DNA of 41,295 nt, taken from contig JANPDA010000366.1 of NCBI GenBank assembly GCA_031431235.1, positions 1 through 41,295 on the forward strand, in the 5' to 3' direction. How positions within the stretch are numbered: the first letter of the stretch is position 1; each line of letters opens with the position of its first letter. Source of the stretch: JANNSW01 sp031431235. GTDB lineage: Bacteria > Pseudomonadota > Alphaproteobacteria > Rhizobiales > Hyphomicrobiaceae. Made by a program: the position numbers and the translations under genes. A model generated the notes under the pieces. It was given only the letters and a program-made list of their open reading frames with translations, was not told where the DNA came from and did no database searches. Shown here piece by piece: positions 30,364 through 40,253 of the stretch.

Positions 30364-31430
30364 GCTTCGCTCCGCATCTCGACCAGACGGCTCGCGGTGC
30401 GCTCGAACAGCTCGACGCCGTCGCCGGCCGCATGGATCTGGCCCGGCTCGGCGTCGGCCGACAGGATCAGATGCACCCGGTTGTCGTAGAACGAGTCGAT
30501 CAGCGTGACGAGCCGGCGCGCCTCGTTGCGATGCTCGCGCCCGAGAAGAGGGATGCCCTGCAGTATGACCGTATGATAGGCGCGCGCGATCGCAAGGTAG
30601 TCCGCTGCTCCGAGCGGACGCCGGCAGAGCTCGTCGAAGGTGAACCAGGCGACGCCCAGGTGGGATTCGGGGACGGCGAGCTGGCGACCCTTCACCGCGA
30701 GCACGGCGGGCCGGCCGCGGCGTACGCCCGAGATGCGATGGAAGGCTTCACGCAACCCTGCGGTCGCCGCCGCTCCAGTCGGCGTGAAATAGAGCTGCTG
30801 GCCGGTCAGCTTCTCGAGCCGGTAGTCCTTTGCCGCCGCCAGCTCGATCACCTCCATGTGCTGCTCGATCGATGCGATGAACGGCAGGATCTGCTCTCGG
30901 TTGAGGCCGTCCTGATAGAGATCGCGCGGCGCGGCGTTGCTGGTTGCGACCACGACGACGCCCGCTTCCATCAGCGATTTGAACAGGCGTCCCAGAATGT
31001 GAACGTCGGCGATGTCGGCGACGTGCAACTCATCGAAGCACAGCAGCTTTGCCCGCGCCGCGATCTCACGCGCCACCGGCGGAATCGGATCGCCTTCGCC
31101 GCGCTTGCGGGCTTGCCCGATCAGCTCGTGCGCCTCCCCCATCAACTCGTGGAAATGGACGCGCCGGCGCGGCTCGAACCGGACTGCCTCGAAGAAGAGG
31201 TCCATCAGCATGGTCTTGCCGCGGCCGACCTTGCCGTGGATGTAGAGGCCCTTGGGGACTTTGGGCGTGCCGCGCAGGCGCGAGAGCAGTCCGTTTCGCT
31301 CGCCCTCGAAGCGCTCCAGGCGCTGTGCGAGATCGTCGAGCCGGCCGACCGCATGGGCCTGCGCGGGATCGGGCGCGATCTCATCCGCAGCGATCATGGC
31401 GCGGTAGCGCTCGACCAGTCCCATTTTCAT
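30345..31430 (-). CDS. zapE: Cell division protein ZapE (AFG1-like P-loop ATPase)
   Basis: This is a 361-residue protein of the AFG1/LACE1 family. Bacterial ZapE associates with the FtsZ ring, and its mitochondrial relatives handle respiratory-complex subunits. The Walker A is GKVGRGKT (residues 66-73), the Walker B is LLCFDELHV (129-137), and ADIADVHILGRLFKSLMEAG and VVVATSNAAPRDLYQDGLNR (sensor) follow, as in the family. MKMGLVERYR gives two nearly adjacent start options. It converges with purK, and the coding ends overlap by 19 bases. It is followed 22 bases upstream by the xdhB stop on the same strand, so read-through from the purine operon is possible. Confidence 0.92.
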   Translation of the reverse strand: MKMGLVERYRAMIAADEIAPDPAQAHAVGRLDDLAQRLERFEGERNGLLSRLRGTPKVPKGLYIHGKVGRGKTMLMDLFFEAVRFEPRRRVHFHELMGEAHELIGQARKRGEGDPIPPVAREIAARAKLLCFDELHVADIADVHILGRLFKSLMEAGVVVVATSNAAPRDLYQDGLNREQILPFIASIEQHMEVIELAAAKDYRLEKLTGQQLYFTPTGAAATAGLREAFHRISGVRRGRPAVLAVKGRQLAVPESHLGVAWFTFDELCRRPLGAADYLAIARAYHTVILQGIPLLGREHRNEARRLVTLIDSFYDNRVHLILSADAEPGQIHAAGDGVELFERTASRLVEMRSEAYLGRR

Positions 31431-31452
31431 GCGTGCCCCTCCTCACGAGGGG

Positions 31453-33819
31453 CTAAGCGCCGGCACGCTCGCGGTCAAGCGACATGGCGCCGGAGTTGAC
31501 GCGCTCCACCGCCATGAGGACGCGCTCTGGCGTCGCCGGCGCATCGAGCATGGGATAAACCCGATATCGGCCCGCGGCCGCGACGGCGTCGGACAGTGCC
31601 ATCAACGCCGAGATGGCGAGCATCAAGGGGGGCTCGCCGACTGCCTTCGAGCGCCAGATCGTGTCCTCGGTGTTCTCGCCTTGCGCCCAGAGCCGCACGT
31701 TCATCACGGGTGCCCGGTCCGAGCAGGCTGGTATCTTGTAGGTCGAGGGCGCATGGGTACGGAGCCGTCCCTGCCGGTCCCAGACCAGCTCCTCCGTCAT
31801 CAGCCAGCCCGCGCCCTGCACGTAGCCGCCCTCGATCTGGCCGAGGTCGATCGCAGGGTTCAGCGACTTGCCCGCGTCATGCAGAATATCGACCCTGAGG
31901 ATCCGGTTCTCGCCGGTCAGCGTGTCGATCGCGACCTCGGTCACGGCCGCTCCATAGGCGAAGTAGAAGAACGGCCTGCCCCGCCCAGCCGGCCGGTCCC
32001 AGGAGATTTTCGGCGTCGCGTAGAAGCCCGTCGATGAAAGCGAGACCCGGCCGCGGTAGCACTCCCCCACGGCTTGCGCGAAGGGGAGCACGCGCTCGCC
32101 CACCTTGATGGCGCCTGGCAGAAACCGGACCTCCTCAGGGCTCGTCTGGTGCTGTGCCGCGAGGAACTCGGCCATGCGGGACTTGATCGTGCGGGCGGCC
32201 TCGCGTGCCGCCATGCCGTTGATGTCGGAGCCCGAGGAGGCCGCGGTCGGCGAGGTATTGGGCACCTTGCCCGTCGTCGTCGCCGTGATCTTCACGCGCG
32301 CAAGGTCGACCTGGAACTCCTCGGCCACCACCTGGGCGACCTTGATGACGAGCCCCTGGCCCATCTCGGTGCCGCCATGGTTGAGACCGATCGAGCCATC
32401 CGAATAGACGTGAACGAGGGCGCCCGCCTGGTTGAGGTGGGTCAGCGTGAACGAGATCCCGAACTTGACGGGGGTCAACGCGATGCCGCGCTTCAGGATC
32501 GGGCTGCTTGCGTTCCATTGGCGGATAGCGGCACGCCGAGCCTCGTAGTCGGCACTCGCCGCCAGCTCCCCGGTGATCGCGCCGATCACACAGTCCTCGA
32601 CCGGCATGTGGTAGGGTGTGACATTGCGCGTGGCCCGGCCGCCGGTCTCTTTGTCCGGGTAGAAATTGGCGCGACGGATGTCGAGGGGATCGCGCCCGAG
32701 CGCGTGCGCGATCTGATCCATCACCCGCTCGATGCCGACCATCCCCTGCGGCCCGCCGAAGCCGCGAAAGGCGGTGTTGGAGGCCGTATGCGTGCGGCAG
32801 CGATAGGAGACGATCCGCACATTCGGCAGGAAATAGGTGTTGTCGGCATGCAACATCGCGCGGTCGGCGATCGCCATCGAAAGATCGAACGAGAGGCCAC
32901 AGCGTGCCGCCTGCTCGAAGGCAATGCCGAGGACACGGCCCTCTTCGTCGAAGCCCACGCGATAGTCGATCCGAAAGTCATGGCGCTTGCCGGTAATCCG
33001 GAAATCGTCGTCCCGGTCGTAGCGGACCTTTGCCGGTCGCCCGGTTCGTTTGGCTACGAGCGCGGCAAGCGCAGCCGGCAGATTGCCCTGCGTCTCCTTG
33101 CCCCCGAAGCCGCCACCCATCCGTCGGCATTCGACCGTGACCGCGTGATTGGCAACGCCCAGCACCTTGGCGATGGTGTGCTGGATCTCGCTGGGGTGCT
33201 GGGTCGAGGAGTGAACGAGCACGTCATCGTCCTCGCCCGGAATGGCGAGCGCAACCTGGCCTTCGAGGTAGAAATGCTCCTGCCCGCCGATTTCGATCCG
33301 GCCTTCGATGCGATGGGTTGCAGCGGCGATAGCGGCGTCGGCATCGCCGCGCGCGATGGTGTAGGGCGGGTCGGTGCCTTGCAGGAAGGAGCGAGCGGCC
33401 ATCGCTTCCTCGATCGTCAGGATCGCCGGCCGCTCCTCGTACTCGACCACTGCGAGCTTCACGGCCTGACGCGCCATCTCCAGCGTCTCGGCTGCAATCG
33501 CAAACAGCGGCTGGCCGTCATGCTCGACGAGGCCGTTGGCGAGCATCGGGTCATCGCCGGCGAACGGAGAAACATCGTTGACGCCGGGAATGTCGTCGGC
33601 CGTGAGGACCACGACCACACCCGGCGCCGCCCTCACGGCCTCGAGATCGAGCCGGATGATGTCCGCATGCGCCTTGGTGCTGAGGCCCATCAGCACGTGC
33701 AACGTGCCGGGCGGCTCGGGGATGTCGTCGGTGTAGACCGCCTCGCCGGTGGTGTGCTTGGCGGAGGAATCCTGGGCGATCCACTCCCGCACGCCGCCGC
33801 TGATCCGCTCGCTCGCCAT
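31453..33819 (-). CDS. xdhB: Xanthine dehydrogenase, molybdopterin-binding subunit
   Basis: This gene encodes 788 residues from MASERISGGVREWIAQDSSA, with GTGAGG upstream. The open frame begins 32 codons earlier without similarity. It oxidises hypoxanthine and xanthine to urate at the molybdenum cofactor. Motifs are MGGGFGGKETQGNLPAALAA (near residue 236), NTAFRGFGGPQGMVGIERVM (near 353), the substrate-binding LNHGGTEMGQGLVIKVAQVV, and the catalytic-glutamate GEPPLMLAISA near residue 728. The start is 4 bases after the xdhA stop, so the subunits are coupled. The XdhC chaperone that inserts sulfurated cofactor is not in the window. Confidence 0.95.
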   Translation of the reverse strand: MASERISGGVREWIAQDSSAKHTTGEAVYTDDIPEPPGTLHVLMGLSTKAHADIIRLDLEAVRAAPGVVVVLTADDIPGVNDVSPFAGDDPMLANGLVEHDGQPLFAIAAETLEMARQAVKLAVVEYEERPAILTIEEAMAARSFLQGTDPPYTIARGDADAAIAAATHRIEGRIEIGGQEHFYLEGQVALAIPGEDDDVLVHSSTQHPSEIQHTIAKVLGVANHAVTVECRRMGGGFGGKETQGNLPAALAALVAKRTGRPAKVRYDRDDDFRITGKRHDFRIDYRVGFDEEGRVLGIAFEQAARCGLSFDLSMAIADRAMLHADNTYFLPNVRIVSYRCRTHTASNTAFRGFGGPQGMVGIERVMDQIAHALGRDPLDIRRANFYPDKETGGRATRNVTPYHMPVEDCVIGAITGELAASADYEARRAAIRQWNASSPILKRGIALTPVKFGISFTLTHLNQAGALVHVYSDGSIGLNHGGTEMGQGLVIKVAQVVAEEFQVDLARVKITATTTGKVPNTSPTAASSGSDINGMAAREAARTIKSRMAEFLAAQHQTSPEEVRFLPGAIKVGERVLPFAQAVGECYRGRVSLSSTGFYATPKISWDRPAGRGRPFFYFAYGAAVTEVAIDTLTGENRILRVDILHDAGKSLNPAIDLGQIEGGYVQGAGWLMTEELVWDRQGRLRTHAPSTYKIPACSDRAPVMNVRLWAQGENTEDTIWRSKAVGEPPLMLAISALMALSDAVAAAGRYRVYPMLDAPATPERVLMAVERVNSGAMSLDRERAGA

Positions 33820-33823
33820 GGCC

Positions 33824-35284
<1,461 letters not shown>

Positions 35285-35288
35285 CCCC

Positions 35289-35642
35289 TCAGCTCCCCCG
35301 ATAGGTCGAGTAGCCATAGGCAGAGAGCAGCAGCGGCACATGATAGTGCTGCTCGGGTGAAGCGATGCCGAACCGGATCGGGATCTCGTCGAGAAAGGCG
35401 GGCTCCGGCAAGGCCGTGCCGCTCGCCCGCAGATAAGCGCCCGCGTGGAAGACGATCTCGTAGCGCCCGATTGCAAACGCCTGCCCTTCGAGCAGCGGCT
35501 TGTCGCAACGCCCATCCGCATTGGTCGTCGCCGCTGCGACCAGGGTTCGCGCGTGACGCTCCAGCCGGAACAGCTCGATCCGTACGCCCTGCCCCGGCAA
35601 GCCGGCACTGGTGTCGAGGACATGGGTGGTCAGCCGGCCCAT
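35289..35642 (-). CDS. uraH: 5-hydroxyisourate hydrolase
   Basis: This is a 117-residue transthyretin-like enzyme that hydrolyses 5-hydroxyisourate to OHCU in urate breakdown. It shows the family start GRLTTHVLDTSAGLPGQGV (His7), the R45 region ADGRCDKPLL, the HYHVPLLLSAYGYSTYRGS ending with His99/His101 and the terminal YRGS tetrapeptide. It is first in the minus-strand operon uraH-xdhA-xdhB. The stop is 4 bases before the xdhA start codon. A divergent gene on the other side encodes the next enzyme, uraD. The urate oxidase between xanthine dehydrogenase and UraH is not in the window. Confidence 0.95.
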   Translation of the reverse strand: MGRLTTHVLDTSAGLPGQGVRIELFRLERHARTLVAAATTNADGRCDKPLLEGQAFAIGRYEIVFHAGAYLRASGTALPEPAFLDEIPIRFGIASPEQHYHVPLLLSAYGYSTYRGS

Positions 35643-35643
35643 T

Positions 35644-35702
35644 GGGTTTGCGCTTCCTCTCGAAGCAGGTAGAACATTGGCGACTGATAGCGCACAAACC
35701 CC
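35644..35702. promoter_or_regulatory. Divergent promoter region of purine catabolism with an imperfect inverted repeat
   Basis: Only about 69 bases separate the uraH and uraD start codons. GGGTTTGCGC (35644-35653) and GCGCACAAACCC (35690-35701) face each other as an inverted repeat with a two-base difference. Both genes must be controlled from here, and a shared regulator binding these arms is a reasonable inference. I see no convincing -10/-35 pair. Confidence 0.35.
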
Positions 35703-35711
35703 ATGTTCGTC

Positions 35712-36242
35712 ATGTCCACACTCATCTCGCCCCGGCCTTCAGGACTCGACGCAGGAAACTTCGTCGCCCGGTTCGGCGGCATCTACGAGCATTCGCCCTG
35801 GGTCGCCGAGCAGGCCTTGGCCGACGGACTCGTGCCCGGCGACGACACGGTCGAGGGGCTTGCAGCACGCCTGCGGCGGATCGTGGAGGCGGCTGGCGAT
35901 CAGCGCCGGCTCGTGCTTCTGCGTGCCCACCCCGAGCTTGCTGGCCGGCTGGCCATGGCGGGAGCGCTCACGGCGGATTCGACCAGCGAGCAGGCCGCCG
36001 CCGGCCTCGATCGCTGTAGCGCTGAGGAATTCTCCCGCTTCACGGAGCTGAACACCCGCTACAGTGCGCGCTTCGGACATCCCTTCATCATCGCCGTGCG
36101 TGGCCTGACCCGTCCGCAGATCCTCGCCGCCTTCGAGCGGCGTGTCGCGAACCCTCCAGCAACCGAGTTCCGCACCGCGCTCGACGAGGTGCACAAGATC
36201 GCCCTCCTCCGGCTGCTGCAGTTGGCGGATGGTGCATCATGA
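35712..36242 (+). CDS. uraD: OHCU decarboxylase
   Basis: This gene encodes 176 residues from MSTLISPRPSGLDAGNFVAR. A start three codons earlier is also possible. It decarboxylates 2-oxo-4-hydroxy-4-carboxy-5-ureidoimidazoline to S-allantoin. The catalytic histidine is H73 in LRAHPELAGRLAMAG, followed by STSEQAAAGLDRCSAEEF and the substrate loop YSARFGHPFIIAVRGL, all family hallmarks. The protein is all-helical and cytoplasmic. It completes the urate-to-allantoin branch together with the divergent uraH. Confidence 0.94.
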   Translation: MSTLISPRPSGLDAGNFVARFGGIYEHSPWVAEQALADGLVPGDDTVEGLAARLRRIVEAAGDQRRLVLLRAHPELAGRLAMAGALTADSTSEQAAAGLDRCSAEEFSRFTELNTRYSARFGHPFIIAVRGLTRPQILAAFERRVANPPATEFRTALDEVHKIALLRLLQLADGAS

Positions 36243-36408
36243 CGACAATCCGCCTCCCCGGCCGGCTGCAAGCCGAGCCGGGGCCCAGGGGCCGCCGTCG
36301 CCGATGGCCACCGCACCCGGCACAGGGTCCCGGCGCTCGGTCGGGAGTGCAGTCTTGGCGAAATCGCCTCGACCGGGGCGCATCCTCGGCCGGGACGGCG
36401 AGTGCCCC

Positions 36409-37419
36409 ATGACCGCCAAGCGCAGGGAGCTGTCGCTCGCCAACCACATCGACGGCATCCGTTCCGGTGATCGTATGGTGCTCGCCCGCGCCATGACGCT
36501 GGTCGAGAGCCGCAAACCCGCCCACCAGAAGCTCGCGCAGGACCTGCTGCAGGCGCTGCTTCCCGACACCGGCAACGCCCATCGGATCGGGTTGACAGGT
36601 GTTCCGGGCGTGGGCAAGTCGACGTTGATCGACCAGCTTGGCTCCAATCTCACGGCCGCCGGCCGGCGTGTCGCGGTGCTGGCGGTCGATCCGAGCTCGA
36701 CACGCACCGGCGGCTCGATCCTGGGCGACAAGACCCGCATGTCACGCCTCGCCAACGACGCACACGCCTTCATTCGCCCCTCGCCCGCCTCGGGCACTCT
36801 GGGCGGCGTCGCCCGCAAGACGCGCGAGACGATGATGCTGGTGGAGGCGGCTGGCTTCGATGTGGTGATCGTCGAGACGGTCGGCGTCGGACAGTCGGAA
36901 ACGACGGTCGCGGGCATGGTCGACATCTTCGTGGCGCTGATGCTGCCGGGCGCGGGCGATGAGCTGCAAGGCATCAAGAAGGGCCTGCTCGAGCTGGCCG
37001 ACATCATCGCGGTCAACAAGGCGGACGGCGAAAACCGGGCTCGGGCGCAGCGGGCCGTGGCCGAGTACCGGGCCGCGCTCGGCATCCTGACGCCCGAGAG
37101 CCCGTCCTGGTCGCCGCCCGTGCTGATGATCTCCGGGCTGGCGAACGAGGGCCTGGCCGACCTCTGGCAGCAGATCGAGGAGCACCGCACCGCGCTGACG
37201 GCGACCGGCGAGTTGGCGATGAAACGCCGCCGCCAGGCTGTCAGCTGGATGCGGACGATGATAGAGGATCGCCTCCAGGCGCTCCTCTGGCGTGATGGGG
37301 CAGTTGTGAAACGTCTGGCCGCGCTCGAGGCCGATGTGTTGGCTGGCCGCTCGACAGTGGTCCGTGCGGCCGAAGAGATCTGCGGAATGATCGGGCTGGA
37401 AGCAAAGAGCAAAGCATGA
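36409..37419 (+). CDS. meaB: Methylmalonyl-CoA mutase-associated GTPase
   Basis: At 336 residues from MTAKRRELSLANHIDGIRSG this is the usual length of MeaB/ArgK. The frame is open for 89 codons upstream but without similarity, and much of it overlaps uraD. The G domain shows GLTGVPGVGKSTLIDQLG (Walker A, residues 62-79), VDPSSTRTGGSILGDKTRMS (switch region), VIVETVGVGQSETTVAGMVD and IIAVNKADGENRAR (NKxD). MeaB loads and protects the adenosylcobalamin cofactor of methylmalonyl-CoA mutase, which fits an organism degrading valine and propionyl-CoA, although no mutase gene is here. Its stop overlaps the pcp start by four bases (ATGA). Confidence 0.94.
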   Translation: MTAKRRELSLANHIDGIRSGDRMVLARAMTLVESRKPAHQKLAQDLLQALLPDTGNAHRIGLTGVPGVGKSTLIDQLGSNLTAAGRRVAVLAVDPSSTRTGGSILGDKTRMSRLANDAHAFIRPSPASGTLGGVARKTRETMMLVEAAGFDVVIVETVGVGQSETTVAGMVDIFVALMLPGAGDELQGIKKGLLELADIIAVNKADGENRARAQRAVAEYRAALGILTPESPSWSPPVLMISGLANEGLADLWQQIEEHRTALTATGELAMKRRRQAVSWMRTMIEDRLQALLWRDGAVVKRLAALEADVLAGRSTVVRAAEEICGMIGLEAKSKA

Positions 37420-38123
37420 AGCCGAGACCAGAAAGGCGCGTTCTGCTGACGGGCTTCGGCCCGTTCCCCGGTGTTGCGGAGAATGCGTCCGGCAGCCTTG
37501 CCGTCGCCGTCACCCACCTCGCCCGGCAACGCTGGCGTGATGCCGAGATCACCTGCGTCTTGCTACCAACCGAATGGCGCGCGGGTCCGTCGGTGCTGAC
37601 GACGACCCTCGCCGAACGCCGGCCCGATGTCGTCGTGCATCTAGGTGTCTCGGGCAAGGCGAGCGGCCTCGTGATCGAGACGCTCGCCCGCAATCGTGCA
37701 AGGCCGGTCAACGATGCGGCCGGCCGGGTGCACTGTGATGATCGAGTTGCGCCGGGCGGACCGGCCTCGCTGCGCGCGCCCGTCGCCATCCGCGGGCTGA
37801 TGGCGCGGCTTGCCAGGGAAGGCGTGCCCGCCGTCCGCTCGAACGATGCCGGGCGCTACATCTGCAACGCCGTCTACTATCATTCGCTTGCTGCCGCGCA
37901 CCGGAGCGATCCTCGCCGGCAGGTGGTGCTGGTGCATCTGCCGCCGCTGGTCGGCGAGGCCGGCGTGCTCGAGGCCGACAAACCCGTCAAGTCCATGCCC
38001 GGCGATCTCGCCGTCACCGGACTGATGAGCGTGATCGGCTATTGCCTGGGTCATGTGCGACCGCGCCGCGTGCTCGGTGCAATCGAAAGGGCTGCTGAGA
38101 CATGGACATCGATCGGCGTCTGA
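37416..38123 (+). CDS. pcp: Pyroglutamyl-peptidase I family cysteine peptidase
   Basis: This is a 235-residue peptidase C15 that removes N-terminal pyroglutamate from peptides in the cytoplasm. The conserved opening VLLTGFGPFPGVAENASGS is present. The catalytic triad can be assigned as E88 (VIETLARN), C150 (SNDAGRYICNAVYY) and H174 (VLVHLPPLVG). It is slightly longer than the classical 210-220 residues, mostly at the C-terminus (KPVKSMPGDLAVTGLMSVIG and the last 30 residues). The start sits in an ATGA overlap with meaB, and its end overlaps the next gene by 22 bases, so the three are one translational unit. Confidence 0.85.
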   Translation: MKPRPERRVLLTGFGPFPGVAENASGSLAVAVTHLARQRWRDAEITCVLLPTEWRAGPSVLTTTLAERRPDVVVHLGVSGKASGLVIETLARNRARPVNDAAGRVHCDDRVAPGGPASLRAPVAIRGLMARLAREGVPAVRSNDAGRYICNAVYYHSLAAAHRSDPRRQVVLVHLPPLVGEAGVLEADKPVKSMPGDLAVTGLMSVIGYCLGHVRPRRVLGAIERAAETWTSIGV

Positions 38124-39184
38124 TGGTCGGCGGCGGCCTTGGCCTCGTTGGCGCGGCGGTGGCAGCGATCGCGGGGCCACGTGATGCTGCAGCTGAGGCT
38201 GCAAACGGCAAGACCGCTCTGCTGGCGCCGCTCGAGCCGGGCAGCGCCGAGGATCAATCGGGCATCTTGCAAGCGGCGATCGAGCGAGCGGCTGAATTGG
38301 GATTGCCAGTGATGCTGCCGGGCGGGCGGTTCCTCGTCGGCGGTGTCACGCTACGGACGGGAACTGCTTTGATTGGCGCTCATGGCCGTACGACGCTCGT
38401 TGCGACCGAGGGCAGGGCCGTGCTCGCCGCTACCAATGCCGATCGAATCCTGATCACGGAGCTGGTGCTCGATGGCGGCGGCCGAGCGCCGCCGGCGGGA
38501 GCGCTGCTATCGCTCGTGGGCTGCAAGCACGTCGTCGTTCGTGATTGCGAGATCGGCGGCAGCGCCGCGGATGGAATAGCCATCGATGGCGGCGGGCCGT
38601 TTCACATGGCGAATTGCCGTACTGTCGATTGCGCCGGCGCAGGTCTCCGCTCGAGCGGTACGGCCGGCTGCCAGGTCACGGCGAGCTCCTTTACGGGCAT
38701 CGGGGGCGTCGCCATCCTCGCCGAGCGGGGCGCGCAAGGCGTTGTCGTCTCCCAGAACCTCATCGATGGCGCGGGCGGCGGTATCGCCTTGACGGGCTTT
38801 GCCAATGGCAGCCGGCTCGCGGTCGTGCAGGGCAATCTGGTGCGTCGGTGCAGCGGCAATGGCATCGCAATCGAGGCAGATGCAGCCGTGACGGGCAATG
38901 TGGTCGAGGAAGCCGAGCTTGCAGGCATTCTCGCAGGCCAGGGGGCGAGCAAGCGCGACGTTTCGATTGTCGGCAACCTCGTCCGTGACTGCGGGGTCGG
39001 GATCGGGCTCTCGTCGAGCGTGGAAGGCGGCCTGATATTCGTCTCGCAGAACATGATCGCGGGCTCGAGGAACGGCGCGATCCGGGCGATGGACGGTATC
39101 ACCCCGATCGGCCCCGACCTCGCCCGTGCGAGCGCCGAGGCCTACCCGAACCTCGCCATCCTCCAGAACGTCGCGAGCCGCTGA
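38102..39184 (+). CDS. TAT-exported beta-helix repeat protein (TIGR03808-like)
   Basis: This is a 360-residue protein starting MDIDRRLMVGGGLGLVGAAV. The twin arginines, hydrophobic core and A-x-A site (near residue 31-33) form a Tat-type signal peptide. The mature part is a right-handed parallel beta-helix with repeated short strands, for example VVRDCEIGGSAADGIAIDGG, VVSQNLIDGAGGGIALTGFA, VVQGNLVRRCSGNGIAIEAD and VSIVGNLVRDCGVGIGLSSS, each with the N-x-x-x-x-x-x-G-I/G pattern of pectate-lyase-like coils. No catalytic residues are apparent. I place it in a family of Tat-translocated repeat proteins from Rhizobiales with unknown function. Its start lies 22 bases inside the end of pcp. Confidence 0.8.
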   Translation: MDIDRRLMVGGGLGLVGAAVAAIAGPRDAAAEAANGKTALLAPLEPGSAEDQSGILQAAIERAAELGLPVMLPGGRFLVGGVTLRTGTALIGAHGRTTLVATEGRAVLAATNADRILITELVLDGGGRAPPAGALLSLVGCKHVVVRDCEIGGSAADGIAIDGGGPFHMANCRTVDCAGAGLRSSGTAGCQVTASSFTGIGGVAILAERGAQGVVVSQNLIDGAGGGIALTGFANGSRLAVVQGNLVRRCSGNGIAIEADAAVTGNVVEEAELAGILAGQGASKRDVSIVGNLVRDCGVGIGLSSSVEGGLIFVSQNMIAGSRNGAIRAMDGITPIGPDLARASAEAYPNLAILQNVASR

Positions 39185-39195
39185 AGGGACTGGCC

Positions 39196-40155
39196 TCAGG
39201 CGCGAGGATGCGAGCGGTCGTAGACCTCGAGCAGGCGTGTGCGATCGACCTCGGTGTAGATCTGCGTCGTCGACAGGCTCGCATGCCCCAACAGCTCCTG
39301 GATCTGGCGCAGATCGGCGCCCGCGCCGAGGAGATGCGTCGCAAAGGAATGCCGCAGTGCATGTGGTGTCGCCGTGTCGGGCAGTCCCAACACCTCGCGC
39401 AGGCGCTCCATCAACAATTGGATGATGCGTGGCGAAAGTGGCCCGCCCTTGGTGCCCACGAACAAGGGACCATCGGGCTCGAGCTCGAAGGGAACGAGCG
39501 CCAGATAACGCAGGACGGCCTTGCGCACGGCCGGCAGCACCGGCACCAGCCGTTCCTTGTTGCCCTTGCCGAGGACGCGAATCACGTCGCGCGTGCCGGA
39601 AGGCGCATCGCGAACGGTCAGGCCGAGCGCCTCTGAAATCCGCAAGCCTGCCCCATAGAGCAACGTCAGCACCGCCATGTCACGGGCAACGACCCAGTCG
39701 AGCCCGGCTGCAGGTCCCCCCGCCACCACCTCGAGCGCCTTGTCCACGGTCAGGGGCTTGGGGATCGAATGCGCTACCTTGGGGCTTGCGACCGCCATCA
39801 CCGCCCGATTGCTGGAAAGCTCGGACGCGTCGAGCCAGCGGAAGAACATCCGCATCGCCGACATCTGTCGCGACAGCGTGCGTGACGACGCGCCCGCCTT
39901 GCGCCGCGCCGCCATGAAGGTCCGGAAATGCCGCGGCTGGAGCTGATCCAGATCGGCCAGGCATGGCGGATAGCCGAGGTCGAGCGTCAGTCCCGCCAGG
40001 AACTGGCGAATATCGCGCTCATAGGCTTCGAGCGTCTTGGCGGCGAGGCCGCGATCCTCCCGCATGTGGCTCATCCAGCGCACGACTGCGCCGACGACAT
40101 CACCCGACAGATCGAGCTCTGCTGTCAGACGAAATGGCTCGTCTTGGTCGTCCAT
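39196..40155 (-). CDS. xerC: Tyrosine recombinase XerC
   Basis: This gene encodes 319 residues from MDDQDEPFRLTAELDLSGDV. This ATG is preferred because GGGAGG lies seven bases upstream. The frame also offers a GTG at 40191, but that would overlap the LexA-like box. The N-terminal SAM-like DNA-binding domain covers about residues 18-115. The catalytic residues are complete: R172 (YGAGLRISEALGL), K197 (GKGNKERL), H265 and R268 (HALRHSFATHLL), H291 (LGHASLSTTQIY) and nucleophile Y300. Length and motifs fit XerC, which with XerD resolves chromosome dimers at dif, rather than a phage integrase. The upstream leader contains CtrA-like and LexA-like sites. Confidence 0.93.
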   Translation of the reverse strand: MDDQDEPFRLTAELDLSGDVVGAVVRWMSHMREDRGLAAKTLEAYERDIRQFLAGLTLDLGYPPCLADLDQLQPRHFRTFMAARRKAGASSRTLSRQMSAMRMFFRWLDASELSSNRAVMAVASPKVAHSIPKPLTVDKALEVVAGGPAAGLDWVVARDMAVLTLLYGAGLRISEALGLTVRDAPSGTRDVIRVLGKGNKERLVPVLPAVRKAVLRYLALVPFELEPDGPLFVGTKGGPLSPRIIQLLMERLREVLGLPDTATPHALRHSFATHLLGAGADLRQIQELLGHASLSTTQIYTEVDRTRLLEVYDRSHPRA

Positions 40156-40185
40156 TCGAGGCCTCCCGCATGGCCGGGTGTCTTC

Positions 40186-40200
40186 GTTCACTTTCCGTTC
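40186..40200 (-). promoter_or_regulatory. LexA-type box (GTTC-N7-GTTC) in the xerC leader
   Basis: GTTC-ACTTTCC-GTTC is an exact match to the direct-repeat SOS box of alphaproteobacterial LexA. It lies 31-45 bases upstream of the xerC start codon, a position where a bound repressor would block transcription. With only eight fixed bases, one chance match in a window of this size is expected, so position is the main support. Confidence 0.45.
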
Positions 40201-40217
40201 GGATTAGGGCGGGCTGG

Positions 40218-40233
40218 TTAACGGCGGGTTAAC
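40218..40233 (-). promoter_or_regulatory. CtrA box (TTAA-N7-TTAAC) upstream of xerC
   Basis: TTAA-CGGCGGG-TTAAC matches the full CtrA recognition sequence exactly. It also matches when read on the opposite strand, because each half is GTTAAC. It lies 63-78 bases upstream of the xerC start codon and just beyond the stop of the formyltransferase gene. In such GC-rich DNA a perfect copy by chance is unlikely. Confidence 0.65.
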
Positions 40234-40253
40234 GCAAGACCGGGCACGCCGCG

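Noticed and set aside
35630..35704. 24-codon leader frame on the minus strand overlapping the uraH start
   Set aside because: It has an ATG and stop but no Shine-Dalgarno sequence, and no regulatory residue pattern such as repeated codons. It is too weak to call an attenuator peptide.
39196..40155. Tyrosine recombinase considered as an integrase marking a genomic island
   Set aside because: The length and all motifs fit the housekeeping XerC, and there is no tRNA, direct repeat or foreign gene block beside it.
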